Assembly: GCF_004193775.1 (NCBI RefSeq)
Contig: NC_041016.1
Location: 36,533,933 to 36,597,932 of the forward strand
Length of the DNA stretch: 64,000 bases
Reading direction: 5' to 3'
Origin: Glycine soja
Taxonomy: Eukaryota > Streptophyta > Magnoliopsida > Fabales > Fabaceae
Made by a program: the position numbers and the translations under genes. Positions 1-12,287 of this stretch are shown in pieces (position 1 is the stretch's first letter; the number at the start of each line of letters is the position of its first letter). A model generated the notes under the pieces. The model made no database searches and was not told where the DNA came from. It worked only from the letters and a program-made list of their open reading frames with translations.

Positions 1-3000
1 TTGGAAACAACCAAATGCACTAAATTCAGGCATGTTTTTTTAATTGGTTGGATGAAAGTTATGCAGGTGAAATTTGAGAGGTCCCTGGTTCATCATCACA
101 ATCCTGAAATGCCTGCCGCTTTGTAGGCGTCAAGGGGAGTCTAAGCAGGGGATCATGATCTGCTGCCACAGAGAGGGATTGCTAGATAAAACAAATGGCA
201 ATCAATAAGTTGGATGCTAAGTTGAAAGTCATGAAGTGTCAAAATGCAAGAATTGCAAGGAAGATCATATTTAAAAATGAGAGCAGTCATCAAAACTCAC
301 AGATTCATGTTGAGCAGAAGATTGGAACCAGAAACCGGGATATCCATTTTTGAAGATGTCTGAATAAGACATACATTGAAGATAACACAACCCATGGAAA
401 ACATATAAATATGAATAGAATACATACTTTTCACAATAGTTAATGTCAAATAATTTGCATTGAACATTACCTCAGCATCAGCTAGCATATCCATCACATC
501 ATTTATCAAGCTCGAGTCAGCTGAACACTTCAAAACAACAAAATTCCTGAACTTGGGTTGCACCTTTATCTTGAAAGCAAGTTCATGACCCAGCAGCTTA
601 TCAAGTGCTTGGGGTGAAACATTCAAATCAACATCACCATCCTTGTTCAAAGAGAATAATTGTATTACACAAACAAAAAATAACATATCAAACATAAACA
701 GTTACAGTTGAATCCAAAAACACACTTCAATTTTAAGCTTATTAACTGCATCAGCTGATTGGCCAATTAATTCACTGCATTCACGGTCCCAAAGCAGGAA
801 TTTTGTGCTTTCATTTCCCTGGTTGATCATCACCTCAAGCCTATACCTGCCACCATATGCACCAATAGTCAAAAAATGATGAAAGCATAAAAAATACACA
901 ACATTTTAAAAGATCACAATCACCTAAGCACAACTTCCTTATTGTATTTGTCGCATGCACATGTAAAGGGCGCCATCTTTGTATCACTTTTTTTATGGCA
1001 CTGAATGCAAGCTGTATAACACCATGAATGATTGTCAAGAACAATCCTAGTAATTGTGCCAACAGTGACACAAACAATTTCCTGCATGAAACAACATAGA
1101 CATCAAATAAAAAACTTCAGATAATGCACGACAAAGAATTAAAATCTATATAAGATCATTACTTCAGAGATGGTGTTAATCTCAGCAATAGTCTTTGCCT
1201 CAGCCTTGCCAAAGAATGATTCTTTTGATGATAATTGGATAGAACCTGAAAGCTGTGTACTCCCTTCACCATGGGATTTAAAACCTGACCAGGCCTCAAT
1301 GCCCAACTCTACAAGCCTACAAATATACAATGAACAACAACAATAAGACAAAAAATAATCACCATATATTACATAACACATACAAAAAATACCGTTCATT
1401 GAATTCTTGAATCTCCATCACGGGCTGGTTAATAATTAACTTTGAAGCCTTGAAAGAATTGTTGATCGATGCAGGATAAGATCCTGAATCATTTAAAAAA
1501 CAGAACCATAACATTAAATAGCATAAACAGAGAAATCAATAAATTCAAGATGAGGATATACCTTGCGCTTCCTTGATCCTACAATGGCTTAATAGAACTG
1601 TAACTGGGCCATCACCTTTATAATCATCTAAGAACTTCAAAAACTGTAAGCAATAATCATCCCACAAAGTGCAAGATAGCAATTGCTGGCTATCAAAAAC
1701 AAATAGTTATGAAACAATCAGTTATTAATAATAATATAATCATAGCCACAACTTGACAAAGCATATCACATAAATTGTCACCAAGAATCGAACTTCACCT
1801 CAAGTCCTTTAATTTGAAGACTACCCTTCTACCTTTTCCTGAAACTTGCCGAAAGGCAACCTCCTCCACAACACCAATAACATCTAAAGCAAGTAGAAAA
1901 ATTAGGGAATGTTATTTAATTCCAAAAACAACAGAACTTTCAAAATAAACTCAATTGCAAAAATATAACTTAACATACCAACCAATAGTCCACGTTCAAA
2001 CTGGCCAGCCACAACATCTGCAAATCCAGCAAACCTGTATTTTCTAAAAGGGATGTCCCCTAGAACACACTCCCTCACAACAGTAACCCCAATAAACACC
2101 AATTTAAATTGATGATCACACACTCTGTACTGACCATTGTTTTTTAGCACTTTAAAATTGTGCATGACATAAGTACAATTTTCTTTCAAGTCCATTTTTT
2201 TTTACTTCAATTGGTCTTGTTTACAAACAGCGTGGATCTCATCACCCTGGATTGCATTAAGGTTACAACACAATGAACTGAACAATGAGTAATAAGTAAT
2301 AAACCTACAAAAAAAAAAACACAGAATTGAAGCATACATCGGAGTCCACAAACACCATTTCAGCTTGCTCATATTTGTTAGGCGTGCCAATAAACCATAG
2401 ATCACTGATCCTCACACTGAGTTTAAGAGTTTCTTTTGAGCCATCAATGCTCTTTATCTTGTCTGGAGAACGTGCTATAACACTGCAAAAAAATATAACA
2501 AAGCCACCATCAAAACAGAAACATGATAAGCTAAGCAAAAATCCAAAACCTCATTCAACACACAAAAATGAGAAGCTAACATGCATGTAAGAAAACACAC
2601 ATGAAAATAGCACCAGAACAGAACAGCAGAAGTACCACCAACCCTAAACCAAACATGCAAACCAAACATCGTCCAACACAACAAAATTAAAAAATAACAT
2701 GCATGCAACAAAAACAAACATAAAAACACCACAGAAACAAAAGCCAAAAACCCGAAAGGTAATATGCATGTAAGAAAAGAAAAGCCATAAAACCATAAGC
2801 TAACATCGAATGTAACAAAACATACATCAAAACAGCATCAAACAGAACCCAAATTAAGCTGGTCTGTATCTGCGAAAATGAAAACAAAAAACGCGCAAAC
2901 TGAAGAATGAAGATTGAAATGCAAGAAACCACGTAAAGAAGCAAAGGCCAGCACATGCACAACATGCAAAATAAAACACGTGTAAATGCCACAATCAACA

Positions 3001-3144
3001 AAATTAAACACCTGTAAGCATCAGAAGAGTGGAAAATTAAGGACTAAAAGACCAAAAAACCAACAAAATGGATAACTGTCACAATCTTAAGCAGGGGTAT
3101 TTCAGTAATTTCCAGAGGGTTCTCTTTTATAGATAGTATATAGA
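1..3144 (-). mobile_element. Helitron-like element carrying an RPA1-like gene (3' end outside window)
   Basis: Read on the minus strand, a candidate 5' terminus lies at 3144. It begins with TC after an A (TCTATATACTATCTATAAAA), followed by a stretch ending in AAATACCCCTGC, which resembles the start of many plant Helitrons. Helitrons insert between A and T, begin with TC and make no target duplication, so there is no TSD to check. The only cargo visible is a replication protein A 70 kDa-like gene (59-2482), and RPA-like genes are a known Helitron cargo in plants. The CTRR terminus with its hairpin would lie left of base 1, and no Rep/helicase gene is seen. The Helitron call is an inference from the 5' end and the cargo. 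Confidence 0.5.
59..2482 (-). pseudogene. Replication protein A 70 kDa DNA-binding subunit-like, decayed multi-exon gene
   Basis: RPA1-type proteins bind single-stranded DNA through OB folds during replication and repair. Exons on the minus strand, with GT/AG borders I can place, are 2482-2338, 2246-1979, 1883-1799, 1685-1562, 1483-1393, 1316-1163, 1081-924, 846-726, 641-471, 359-301 and 181-59. They encode an N-terminal OB fold (KLSVRISDLWFIGTP, then NFKVLKNNGQYRVCDH and GVVEEVAFRQVSGKGRR), a middle OB fold (SCTLWDDYCLQFLKFLDDY) and a C-terminal domain with spaced cysteines (CYTACIQCHKK, FTCACDKY). Three lesions are visible. The family start appears as ATA (VIARSPDK). A TAA at 2204-2202 follows DQLK in frame. 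The 59 nt exon at 359-301 is one base short of joining the last exon in its best frame, QSLSVAADHDP. Probably non-functional unless translated from Met at 2195, and then only without the first OB strands. Confidence 0.8.
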
Positions 3145-4808
3145 TAGGACAAACTTTTATATGAAAGAATTGTACCTTAAGTACCATGGCCAATTTTTTT
3201 ATTGTCAAAAGGAATTCATTTCTGGATGAGCTATAGTTAACAACACAAGTAAGTTAAAGAACTACAAGTAATAAAATCACATCTATTGTTTCATTACCTA
3301 TCACTACAATTAAAAACTAGGAACATTGATAGCACTAATACGATATATTTACTTAATAAATATAAAAAAAATTGTAGGCAAGGAAAAACAGGAAAATGAT
3401 GAAATATATGCCTCGGCAACGAAAAATGAATCCAAGTAATTTAGGGCAAAAAGCCTAATAGAAAACACTTCAAAGACAAACAAATCAAACCATATGCTAT
3501 CATCACTACAGGATCAAACAAAGAAAATAAAGCTAATCGCTACACTACAATGTGACTCCAGATTAAAAGGTTTATTTTTGCAGAGAAAAAAACACATAAA
3601 AGAAGGAGAAGTAATAAAGTCGCAGGCGTGTGAGAAAATGATGACTAGAAAAATATGAAAAAGGAAAGAGTGATGAGACGTGAGATATGTAAAGGAATGG
3701 ACTGTTGATTCAGAGAGGGCTCCTCTTTCTAAAGTCTGAGAGCCACTGATTAGGAATGTGAATCCAATAAAATGTTACTTTTAAATTAATTTGATTCATT
3801 AAAAAAATTAATTTTGAAAAGGGGACACTACTCCTTATTCGTGGAATGTGAATCCAAGAATGTTTAAACTCTAGGAGGCCAACGTGATGGACGATTCTGT
3901 TGGAGGATGTTTGTGTGATATGTACAAGATAAGGGTGATGACAATTATACGATCCATTTCCTTCTTTTTGAGTGGGGAGGGCAATAGATTGTTTCCATTT
4001 TTTTGAGGGCTTCTGTTTAGTATAAGCATAGTCTGTTGGGTAGGAGTTCTTGGTTACTCCTTATTAATATTTATTGACTATAGAGTGTAATTGGATTAGT
4101 TGAAGTTACTCAACTTAGTGCGTGTTTGAATCTCATATCTAAATACAGTCTTTAAACAAGTTTCTACTTTTTTCTCGTTGGTAGTTTTCATACCAGTGGT
4201 TTTTATATATATATATATATATATTACTGATAAAAAAATTAAAAAATAATTTTAATTTATAAAAGTAATTAATTGTATATGTAAAAATAAATTACCCCAC
4301 CGTACTTCTACAAGTCAAAATGTTTATGCTTGTACTTGAAGCAGTAAAAATTAAAAAAAACTAACCCGAACCCGCCCTCTTTTTGATTCACGCCGCTAAA
4401 AAATTGAAGTTACCGCCTCAATAACATCAAATCTTAATGATACAAGATGTTGTGTTTCTTATTACCTTTTATTTACATTACATATAATAAAATATGAAAA
4501 ACTTAATAAATTAAGGAAAGGTATTGACGGTGGAGGTAGAATGGTAGTTGTTACAATTTATTCATTGTAAAGGAATCAAATGCCGGTGCAGGAAGGAGGT
4601 GCAAATTATTTTTTTTAGCTTGATTTAATTTTTACCAACAAGTCAACAACAATAAATCTTAGGATAATATTCAGCTTTCTTCAACAAGGAATAACAAAAC
4701 ACAAATGTTAGGATCATTCAAGACACAAAACATCACAAGACGAAAGGACATGAACAACAGTGAAGCATTTCCAAAAGCAGAAAACCCTAAACCAACAATA
4801 AGCCTTGA
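2483..4808. other. Non-coding stretch: Helitron 5' flank and AT-rich spacer
   Basis: No convincing coding region on either strand. The part below 3144 is upstream sequence of the RPA-like gene and holds repeated AACATGCATGTAA-like words near 2578, 2697 and 2764. From 3145 to 4808 the sequence is AT-rich spacer without recognisable domains. Confidence 0.5.
4204..4224. repeat. (TA)n microsatellite
   Basis: About ten uninterrupted TA units in AT-rich spacer. Confidence 0.95.
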
Positions 4809-5135
4809 TTAAACGGTGAAACAAACACTGAGAACGAAATAAAAGGAAGAAAAAAAAATCAGAAAACAGCAAATGCAGCATGTGATCATCACAAAGAGCA
4901 ACGAAAGCAAGAGAAAAAAGAGAAAAAAAAACAAAGCGAGATTCGTGAGGTAAGAAGAGTAGTAGGCTGTTTTAATTTCCTCAACAGAAGATGAGTGACA
5001 GAAGCATGCAGCAAGCACAAGCACAAGCACAAACCCTAAGAAGGCACAGAGTAATGAGAGAGAAGAAAATGGAATGAAAATGATTTGAAGTGTGGTTCTA
5101 TTACTCGCTCTCTCTTCACTCTTTTCAGTTTTCAT
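4809..5135 (-). other. Low-confidence 108-codon reading frame, possibly a 5' UTR/first exon
   Basis: An open frame starts MKTEKSEERASNRTT and becomes strongly hydrophobic, with poly-Phe/Leu runs. The DNA has the CT-rich look of a plant 5' leader on the minus strand (runs of CTCTCT and TTCTTCTCTC), and upstream bases contain TCACTCATTCACATTCACTC. I recognise no family. The hydrophobicity follows from T-rich DNA, so a leader or degraded first exon is more likely than a membrane protein. Confidence 0.2.
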
Positions 5136-5499
5136 AATGGCAACAGCGAGACTGAGTGAATGTGAATGAGTGAATCAGCACCGGTTCTTTTTATTATTTT
5201 TTATTTTTTAATAAAGAGTAACTTTGACCAATTCTTCCTTTTTTTTTAATTAAGTAAATTTCATAAAACTTTACACTACTCCTTGATAATATCTATTTTT
5301 CCCCTCGCCTTCACCTCCTTTTTCCTGCTTTTACCCGGATGCTTTCCACTAAAACCAAATAAAAAATTCTCACACTAAAGTAAAAGCTCAAAACTTGGTA
5401 CATATTACATAATACAGTCAGAAAACTAAAACTAGTTTAATTCTTCTTCTTTTTTTTTCTTAGAGTTGATAATACCTGATTCCGTGAGAGTAGAACTAT

Positions 5500-5980
5500 T
5501 TTTTTTCCTTTTATTGTTCTTGTGATATTTTTGGAAATATTTATTTTAATATGTTAAAATAATTATTTTAATATGAGAAAAAAGTGAGAATAATTTATGT
5601 TGTTGAACCTCTCATAAACTTTCTTAAAATAATTATTTTAATATGTATTTGTTTTATGGAATTTTACCTACACTATTTATTTATAGATAGAAACTTTTTA
5701 AACTTTATCTATACCAATGGACTGTAGATATAAGTTTTATAAGATTTTACTAACACCAAGTAATCGTAGGTATACATTTTTTAAAATTTTACCAATACTA
5801 AACATTTATAAGTAGAAGTTATTTTGAGATTTACCTACACCAAATAATAGTAAGTACAAATATTTGAATTTTACCCATGACAAATAATTATAGGTAGAAG
5901 TATTTTTTGACTTTTACCTACGGTAATTTATACTTGTAGGCTAAAGTCTCAGTAGATATATGTCATTTTTCTTGTTGTGT
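5500..5980. repeat. MITE-like block with degenerate ~60 bp direct repeats
   Basis: The phrase ATTTTACCTACACCAAATAA, followed by TAGGTAGAAG, recurs in degraded form about every 60 bp from 5660 to 5940 (for example 5663, 5747, 5829, 5868, 5914). The block ends TTTTTCTTGTTGTG near 5976, which reads CACAACAAGAAAAA on the other strand, close to a CACTA-type end. A matching left end was not found. Confidence 0.4.
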
Positions 5981-6882
5981 GAATTGATTTTTTTTTGTTT
6001 CAATTTTTGTTGTATCTATGTTTATATAAGGTGTGGATATTGATTTTCTTGTGAAAGAGACAATTCTTTGTTTGCATGTATGCTTTGGTTTGTTGATGAA
6101 ATTGGGTTCGGTTTTCCTTTTCCCTTGCTGAGCTTGAATTATATACAAGGAATAACTTCTTTGGCATTTTTGCATTTTTTTAATATGTTGTTTGTTTTGT
6201 TAATTAACCCAAACCTATAAATTAAAAATACAACAAACTATGTATATCAAAACAAAAGAACTACTCCTGACACTAGGTTCGCTAGCCTTCATGAAACATT
6301 AGTTTATTGGTTCTAAGTTCTAACTACCACTACTAGAAAATTTGTCCAAACTTATACTAGGGCAAATAACTGACCACACATTAAGAGCAATTCAGTCAAA
6401 AGTCTTTCCATTAAAAAGTAATACAATTAGTGCTTGCTTATGTTATGGGAATAGCTATCAGTGTTGAGTATGATTGTAATCTTCCACAAGTAGTTGGCAT
6501 TTGATGACAATGAAGGCATTCTAGCAGGATTTGAAGCACTAAACTACTTCAATCCTTAGGTAGCATTTTATGTGTAGACCAAAAGGAACAAGATGAAATC
6601 CCATAGAAAAATTTTGTTCAATATTCCCTGATTTCACTCTCATTAGTAGAACTGTGATGTACTACATTTTAATCTCATGTCCTATGCTGTTCTAGTTTTA
6701 AATCAAACCTATATCAGAACTTCATATCGTGTAGTGTCCCATTCCAACATAATGTTAGCCTACAAGTGAAACCAACAAAGGAAACTCAAAGTAAAATGAA
6801 ATATTTACTTGGCTTTGTCATTGTTCTAGACACAACTTTTCTAAATTTGCCATGTCATACTCCCTATTTTCCAAATGCCTTT
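5981..6882. other. No recognised feature
   Basis: AT-rich spacer. A CACTACTAGAAAATTTG word near 6327 looks like a CACTA transposon terminus, but no subterminal repeats follow it and no partner end was found. Confidence 0.4.
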
Positions 6883-7384
6883 TGTAACACCCTGAAATAT
6901 TACTAATTATAAATCGATGTTTAATTGTATATATTTGACTACATGGTTGACTTGAATGAGTTGAGGTATGTCTTGAATTATTCATGTGTGAATTTCTTGA
7001 TATGGATGTTGAGTTATGTAAAGTTTTATTGAGCTAAGTTGAAATTATGAGATTTCAAATTTTACCTAAACCTATTTAAGTAAAATTGCGATCCCATATT
7101 CATTAACCGTTGGATCATCTTCAAATTTTTGCTGGATCTTCCTAAGAAAATTTTTCAACGACTGACCGTTGGGATTTTGAAAATAACAACTTTTTATGTC
7201 TCTCTAAGCGCGAGGGGCGCGCTAAGCGCAATTCCAACCCAAGAGGGAATTGCGCTGAGCGAGCATTAGCCCCCTGAGCGAGAATTAGCATATAGGGAGT
7301 TGTGCTCAGTGTGAATTGTCGCACTAAGCACGAAAAGTGGACTTCCACTTAGTGAGACGAGCTCTCTAAGCGAGATCTGCAGAT

Positions 7385-7392
7385 TATAAATA
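7385..7392 (+). promoter_or_regulatory. TATA box of LTR X
   Basis: TATAAATACG directly downstream of the GCTAAGCG-rich U3 block. The equivalent sequence in Y is at 9719-9726 on the minus strand. Confidence 0.6.
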
Positions 7393-7812
7393 CGTTTTTT
7401 AGCATGAAAAACACGATTTTTCCCCTCTCTTCCTCTCCAAATGCCACCCAAATCCTAACACCTCCTTCTCCACCACCCATGACCACTGATGGCCACCACG
7501 AGCTACCGTTGAACCTCCACACCAAGAAAAACGTTGTAATCGGTGGAGAAAATTTTCCCAATCCTTCATTTTGTACCTTCTCCGAGATAATCTTGACTTC
7601 TATGCCTTTCTCCTAGTTAGTTTGAGTTTCTCTTAGTATCTCTTGTGTTTTGGGTTGTAACAACCCGCCTCGTCGCTACGATATCATCACTCTAAACTGC
7701 AAGAAATTTTAATTTTTTTTAAATGAAAACTCTGTTAATTTGCTTATGAAAAATGAAAGTAATTTTTTTTTTCGATATACATTCACCAAATAATGCATCA
7801 TTACTTAAGTAA

Positions 7813-7814
<2 letters not shown>

Positions 7815-7857
<43 letters not shown>
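7815..7857. repeat. (AC)n microsatellite inside Y
   Basis: About 21 uninterrupted AC units, at the position homologous to the (TA)n tract of X at 12261-12287. Confidence 0.95.
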
Positions 7858-7861
<4 letters not shown>

Positions 7862-8451
7862 GGTATAGTAACCTAGTACACAACATTCACATAATGGAAA
7901 ATAAATTTGTTTATACATATAATTAAATTTGTGATTTATATCTTCAAATCAACAAAAGAATTACGAAACCAGCTATGGAGGAGTTGATAAAAAAATACAA
8001 CTCTCTCCCAAAATAATCCTAACGTCATCGCATCGGCTCGGTGGCTCCACAAAAGAATCTCACTTTTCGTCCACTATTGCTGTCATTCTACTCCCACGAA
8101 CAAAGGTTCACGATCATCACATGTACCAACCACACGGTACAAAAATTATGAGGGGTGAGTTTATTATAAAAGAAATTATTATGATGCATGCACTTGACCT
8201 CAACTCTCATATGCAATGTGGTACCATCTCCAAGGAAATAGCCTAAGCGTGTACACGACACTCTCACTTAGGAAAACTTGGCAGTAAGTATCAAGGTCAC
8301 TCTGTCATGCACATGCAACTCCCTCCCTCATGGTGATCAACCTGAGTCTCAAGGGAGTTCCAAACTGAGTGACATGCCCCCTAGTACAAGTATTCCTCCT
8401 CAAGAGAAACTACAAGTACTTACTGACAAAGTTTATACTATTTTCATGTCA

Positions 8452-9085
8452 TATGAAGTATGAAATATGGGCACCATCAAATGTACTGACCGTGGATAAT
8501 GAAAGATTCTAAGCCATCCCCCCTCCAAAAATGCTTAAAACTCTTTAACCACTCTATTAAGGTCACTACACCCCCCATGAACATACACAATATACAACGT
8601 ATGAAACATGGGCACCATCAAATGCACTGACCGTGGATAATTAAATATTCTAAACCATCCCCCTCCAGAGATGCTTAAAACTCTTTAACCACTCTATTTC
8701 CCCTACCAGGGACATCTAACAAGGTCATTGCACCCCCCCATGAACACACACATCACACAACGTATGAAACATGGGCACCATCAAATGCACTAATCGTGGA
8801 TAATTAAAGATTCTAAGCCATCTCCCTCTAGAGATGCTTAAAACTCTTTAACCACTCTATTTCCCCCACCAAAGACATCCAACAAGGTCACTGCACCCCC
8901 CCATGAACATACACATCACACAATGTATGAAACATGAGCATCATCAATGCACTGACCGTGGATAATTAAAGATTCTAAGCCATCCCCCTCCAGAGATGCT
9001 TAAAACTCTTTAACCACTCTATTTCCCCCACCAGGGACATCCAACAAGGTCAATGCACCCCCCATGTACATACATAACATGCATC
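8452..9085. repeat. Four tandem ~163 bp units inside Y
   Basis: Each unit begins near TATGAAACATGGGCACCATC and carries GACCGTGGATAATTAAAG, AAAACTCTTTAACCACTCTA and a run of C before CATGAACA. Units start near 8459, 8599, 8762 and 8926. The same array, in reverse orientation and with about three units, occurs in X at 11041-11540. Confidence 0.85.
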
Positions 9086-9370
9086 ATCATAGTGTATTTT
9101 CAACATTATCAACATTTCATCTCAATATCACTCTCAACATCAACATCATCTCATCTCAATGACATTATCAACAACAACAACATCATCTCATATTAACATA
9201 ATCATCAATAACAACATCAACTCATATTGACATAATCATCAATAACAACATCAACTCATATTGACATAATCATCAATAACAACATCATTTCATGTCAATA
9301 TCATCACAAACATCAACCTCACCTTATATCAATTAATGTCATCAATAGCAACATCAACAGTAAGTCACAT
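9086..9370. repeat. Degenerate ATCAACA/CATCATC simple-repeat tract in Y
   Basis: Imperfect repeats of CATCAACTCATATTGACATAA and CATCATCTCATCTCAA; one ~40 bp unit near 9205-9245 is duplicated almost exactly. The reverse-orientation equivalent in X lies near 10850-11040. Confidence 0.7.
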
Positions 9371-11040
9371 TCCGCATATACATACATCTATAGTTCATGC
9401 CTGAGATTCACACTTCTCAGGTCTTCAGACCACACAAGTCTAATAGTAATGTTATTAATCAATAATAGTATATCGCATCCCATTAGTCAAAAACATTGTT
9501 TTCTTGAAAACCAGCATGCAACAGGGACAAGCATACATCCCCATAGTTAGGTTCCCTGACCCCAACTATGACATTAAAAGTTGTAAACTATAATAAACTC
9601 CCCTCACCTATTGTGAGCTCTCCTTCAGTTCCTGGTGGTGGAGAAGGAGGTGTTAGGGTTTGGGTGGCATTTTGGAGAAGAGGAGACTGAAAAATCGTGT
9701 TTTTCACGATGAGGAACGTATTTATAATCTGTAAATCTCGCTTAGTGAGCTCGTCTCGCTAAGAGGGAGTCCACTTTTCTTGCTTAGCATGCAAATTCTC
9801 GCTTAGCGCAACTTTCTTTGCACTATGGCTCGCTCAGCGGGCCAATTCTCGCTCAGCGCAATTCCCTCTTGGGTTGGAATTGCGCTTAGCGCGCCCTTCG
9901 CACTTAGTGACACATAAAAACTTGTTATTTTCAAAATCTCAACGGTCAGACTGTGAAAAAATGTCTTAGGAAGCTCCAAAAAATATTTGAAGATGATCCA
10001 ACGGTTAACGAATCTGAGATCTTGATTTTACTAGAATAGGTTTAGGTAAAATTTAAAATCTCATAATTTCAAATTAGCTCAACAAAACCCCCACATAACT
10101 CAACATCCACATCAAGAAATTCACACATGACTAATTCAAGCCATACTTCCACTCATTCAAGTCAACCATATAGTTAAATAACACAATAAATACAATTAAA
10201 CATCGATTTATAAATAGTAATATTTCAGGGTGTTACATGGGTATTGTAATAGGGTGTTTTTACACTTCCTTTGAAAAACCCTTGAAACTGAGACATTGTA
10301 AAAGTTATCTTTTAATAACCTTGATGTTATTTTTGTGACCTTTGCTGAACCCCAGTCACGTTGGCGTGAGCAGAATTTCAAAATGATGTCTCCTTTTAGT
10401 AGAATCCGAAACACCCCTTAGCCCATTATGTTTTGACAGAGGTATTTGACTTCAAATATTGTTATTAACCTTGTTTTTGAAATCTATACTAAATTTCCTT
10501 CAATTTGGTATATAGAACCATGTGTTTGGACTGACGAGCTTGAACAAGAGGGACCTTTGAGCGATGCAAAGAGGAACTGATGGGGAGCTCACAATAGGTG
10601 AGGGGAGTTTATTATCATTTACAGTTTTTAATACCATAGTTGAGGTAAGGGAACCTAACTATGGGGATGTATGCCTGTCCTTGTTGCATGTTAGTTTTCA
10701 AGAAAACAGTGTTTTTGACTAATGGGATGCGATATATCTATTATTGATGAATAACATTATTGTTTCTATTAGACTTGTGTGGTCTGAAGACCTAGGGAGT
10801 GTGAATCTTAGGCATTAACTATATATGTATGTACATGCGGAATGCGACTTACTAATGATACTATTATTGAGGATATTAATTGATGTGGGATGATGTTGTC
10901 ATGGATGATTATGTTGATATGAGTTGATGCTGTCATTGATGATTATGTTAATATGATATGATGTTGTTGTTGTTGATAATGTCATTGAAATAAGATGAGA
11001 CAATGTTGATGTAGATAATGATGTTGAAAATGTCATTGTT

Positions 11041-11540
11041 ATGATGTATGTTGTGTATGCACATGGGAGGTGCAGTGACCTTGTTGGATATTCCTGGTGG
11101 GGAAAATAGAGTGGTTAAAGAGTTTTAAGCATCTCTGGAAGGGGGTAACTTAGAATCTTTAATTATCCACGGTCAATGCATTGATGTTGCCCATGTTTCA
11201 TACGTTGTATGTTGTGTATGTACATAGGGGGTGCAGTGACCTTGTTGGATATCCCTGGTAGGGGAAAAAGAGTGGTTAAAGAGTTCTAAGCATCTTTGGA
11301 GGGGGATGGCTTAGAATCTTTAATTATCCACGGTTAGTGCATTGATGGTGCCCATGTTTCATACGTTGTATGATGTGTATGTACATGGGGGGTGCAGTGA
11401 CCTTGTTGGATATCCCTGGTGGGGGAAATAGAGTGGTTAAAGAGTTTTAAGCATTTCTGGAGGGGGATGACTTAGAATCTTTAATTATCCACGGTTAGTG
11501 CATTGATGGTGTCCATGTTTCATACTTCATATGACATGAA
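11041..11540. repeat. About three tandem ~160 bp units inside X
   Basis: Reverse complement of the Y array: GTGCAGTGACCTTGTTGGAT, GAGTGGTTAAAGAGTTTTAA and TAATTATCCACGGT recur about every 160 bp. Confidence 0.85.
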
Positions 11541-12260
11541 AATTGTATAAACTTAGTCAGTAAGTACTTGTAGTTTCTCATGAGGAGTAATACTTGTACT
11601 TGGGGGCATGTCACTCGGTTTGAAACTTCCTTGAGACTCAGACTGATCACCATGGGGGGGGGGGCAGTTGCCTGTGCACGACAGGATGACCTCGACACTT
11701 ACTACCTAGTTTTCCTAAGTGAGAGTGTCATGTGGACACGCTTAGGCTATTTTCTTGGGGATGGTACCACATTGCATTTGAGAGTTGAGGTCAGGTGCAT
11801 GCATCATACTGAGCAAGATTGATTGGAACTATGGACGGATGATGACTATTTGTTGAGTGTGTGTTGGACTAATGAATGTTTATTTGTAAGCTTATGATAT
11901 TTGTTAATGCTTTCTTACTAATTGTGGTTATTTGATTTTTGTATTAATTTCTCTTATAATAAACTCACCCCTCACAATTTTTGTACCATGTGGTTGGAAC
12001 CTGTGATGATCGCGAACCTTGTTCGAGGAGCAGAATGATAGTAGTAGAGTACGAAAAGTAAGATTCTTTTGTGGAGCCGCCAAGCCGATGTGATGATGTT
12101 GAGATTATTTTTGGAGAGTGTTGTGTTTTGTTAATCAACTCCTCCATAGTTGGTTCTATAATTCTTTTTTTTTTTTTGAATTGAGGATGTAAATAACAGA
12201 TTTAATTATATGTATGAACTAATTTACTTTCCATTATGTGAATGATATGTACTGAGTTAC

Positions 12261-12287
12261 TATATATATATATATATATATATATAT
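12261..12287. repeat. (TA)n microsatellite inside X
   Basis: About 13 TA units, at the site that holds (AC)n in Y. Confidence 0.95.

Larger units (their letters stand above)
7656..10237 (-). mobile_element. Solo LTR Y (2,582 bp) nested in X in opposite orientation
   Basis: On the plus strand it begins TGTAACAACCCGCC and ends CAGGGTGTTACA. It is flanked on both sides by TGGGT (7651-7655 and 10238-10242), a perfect 5 bp target-site duplication. Read on the minus strand it aligns with X from its first bases (TGTAACACCCTGAAATATTA) to its last. Its TATA box is at 9726-9719. No internal retrotransposon genes remain, as expected for LTR-LTR recombination. Confidence 0.9.

Noticed and set aside
4809..5135. 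Possible small membrane protein
   Set aside because: Not called as a gene: the hydrophobic residues are poly-Phe/Leu from T-rich DNA and no family motif is visible; kept only as a low-confidence leader.
6327..6343. CACTACTAGAAAATTTG as a CACTA element left end
   Set aside because: No subterminal repeats follow and no right end with TSD was found.
7349..7616. Overlapping frames of about 70 codons on both strands near the TATA box of LTR X
   Set aside because: They lie inside LTR sequence and are not maintained in copy Y.
9086..9370. Regular short repeats that could suggest a CRISPR-like or satellite array
   Set aside because: The units are degenerate CATCAACA microsatellite-like sequence inside a plant LTR, without constant repeats and unique spacers.
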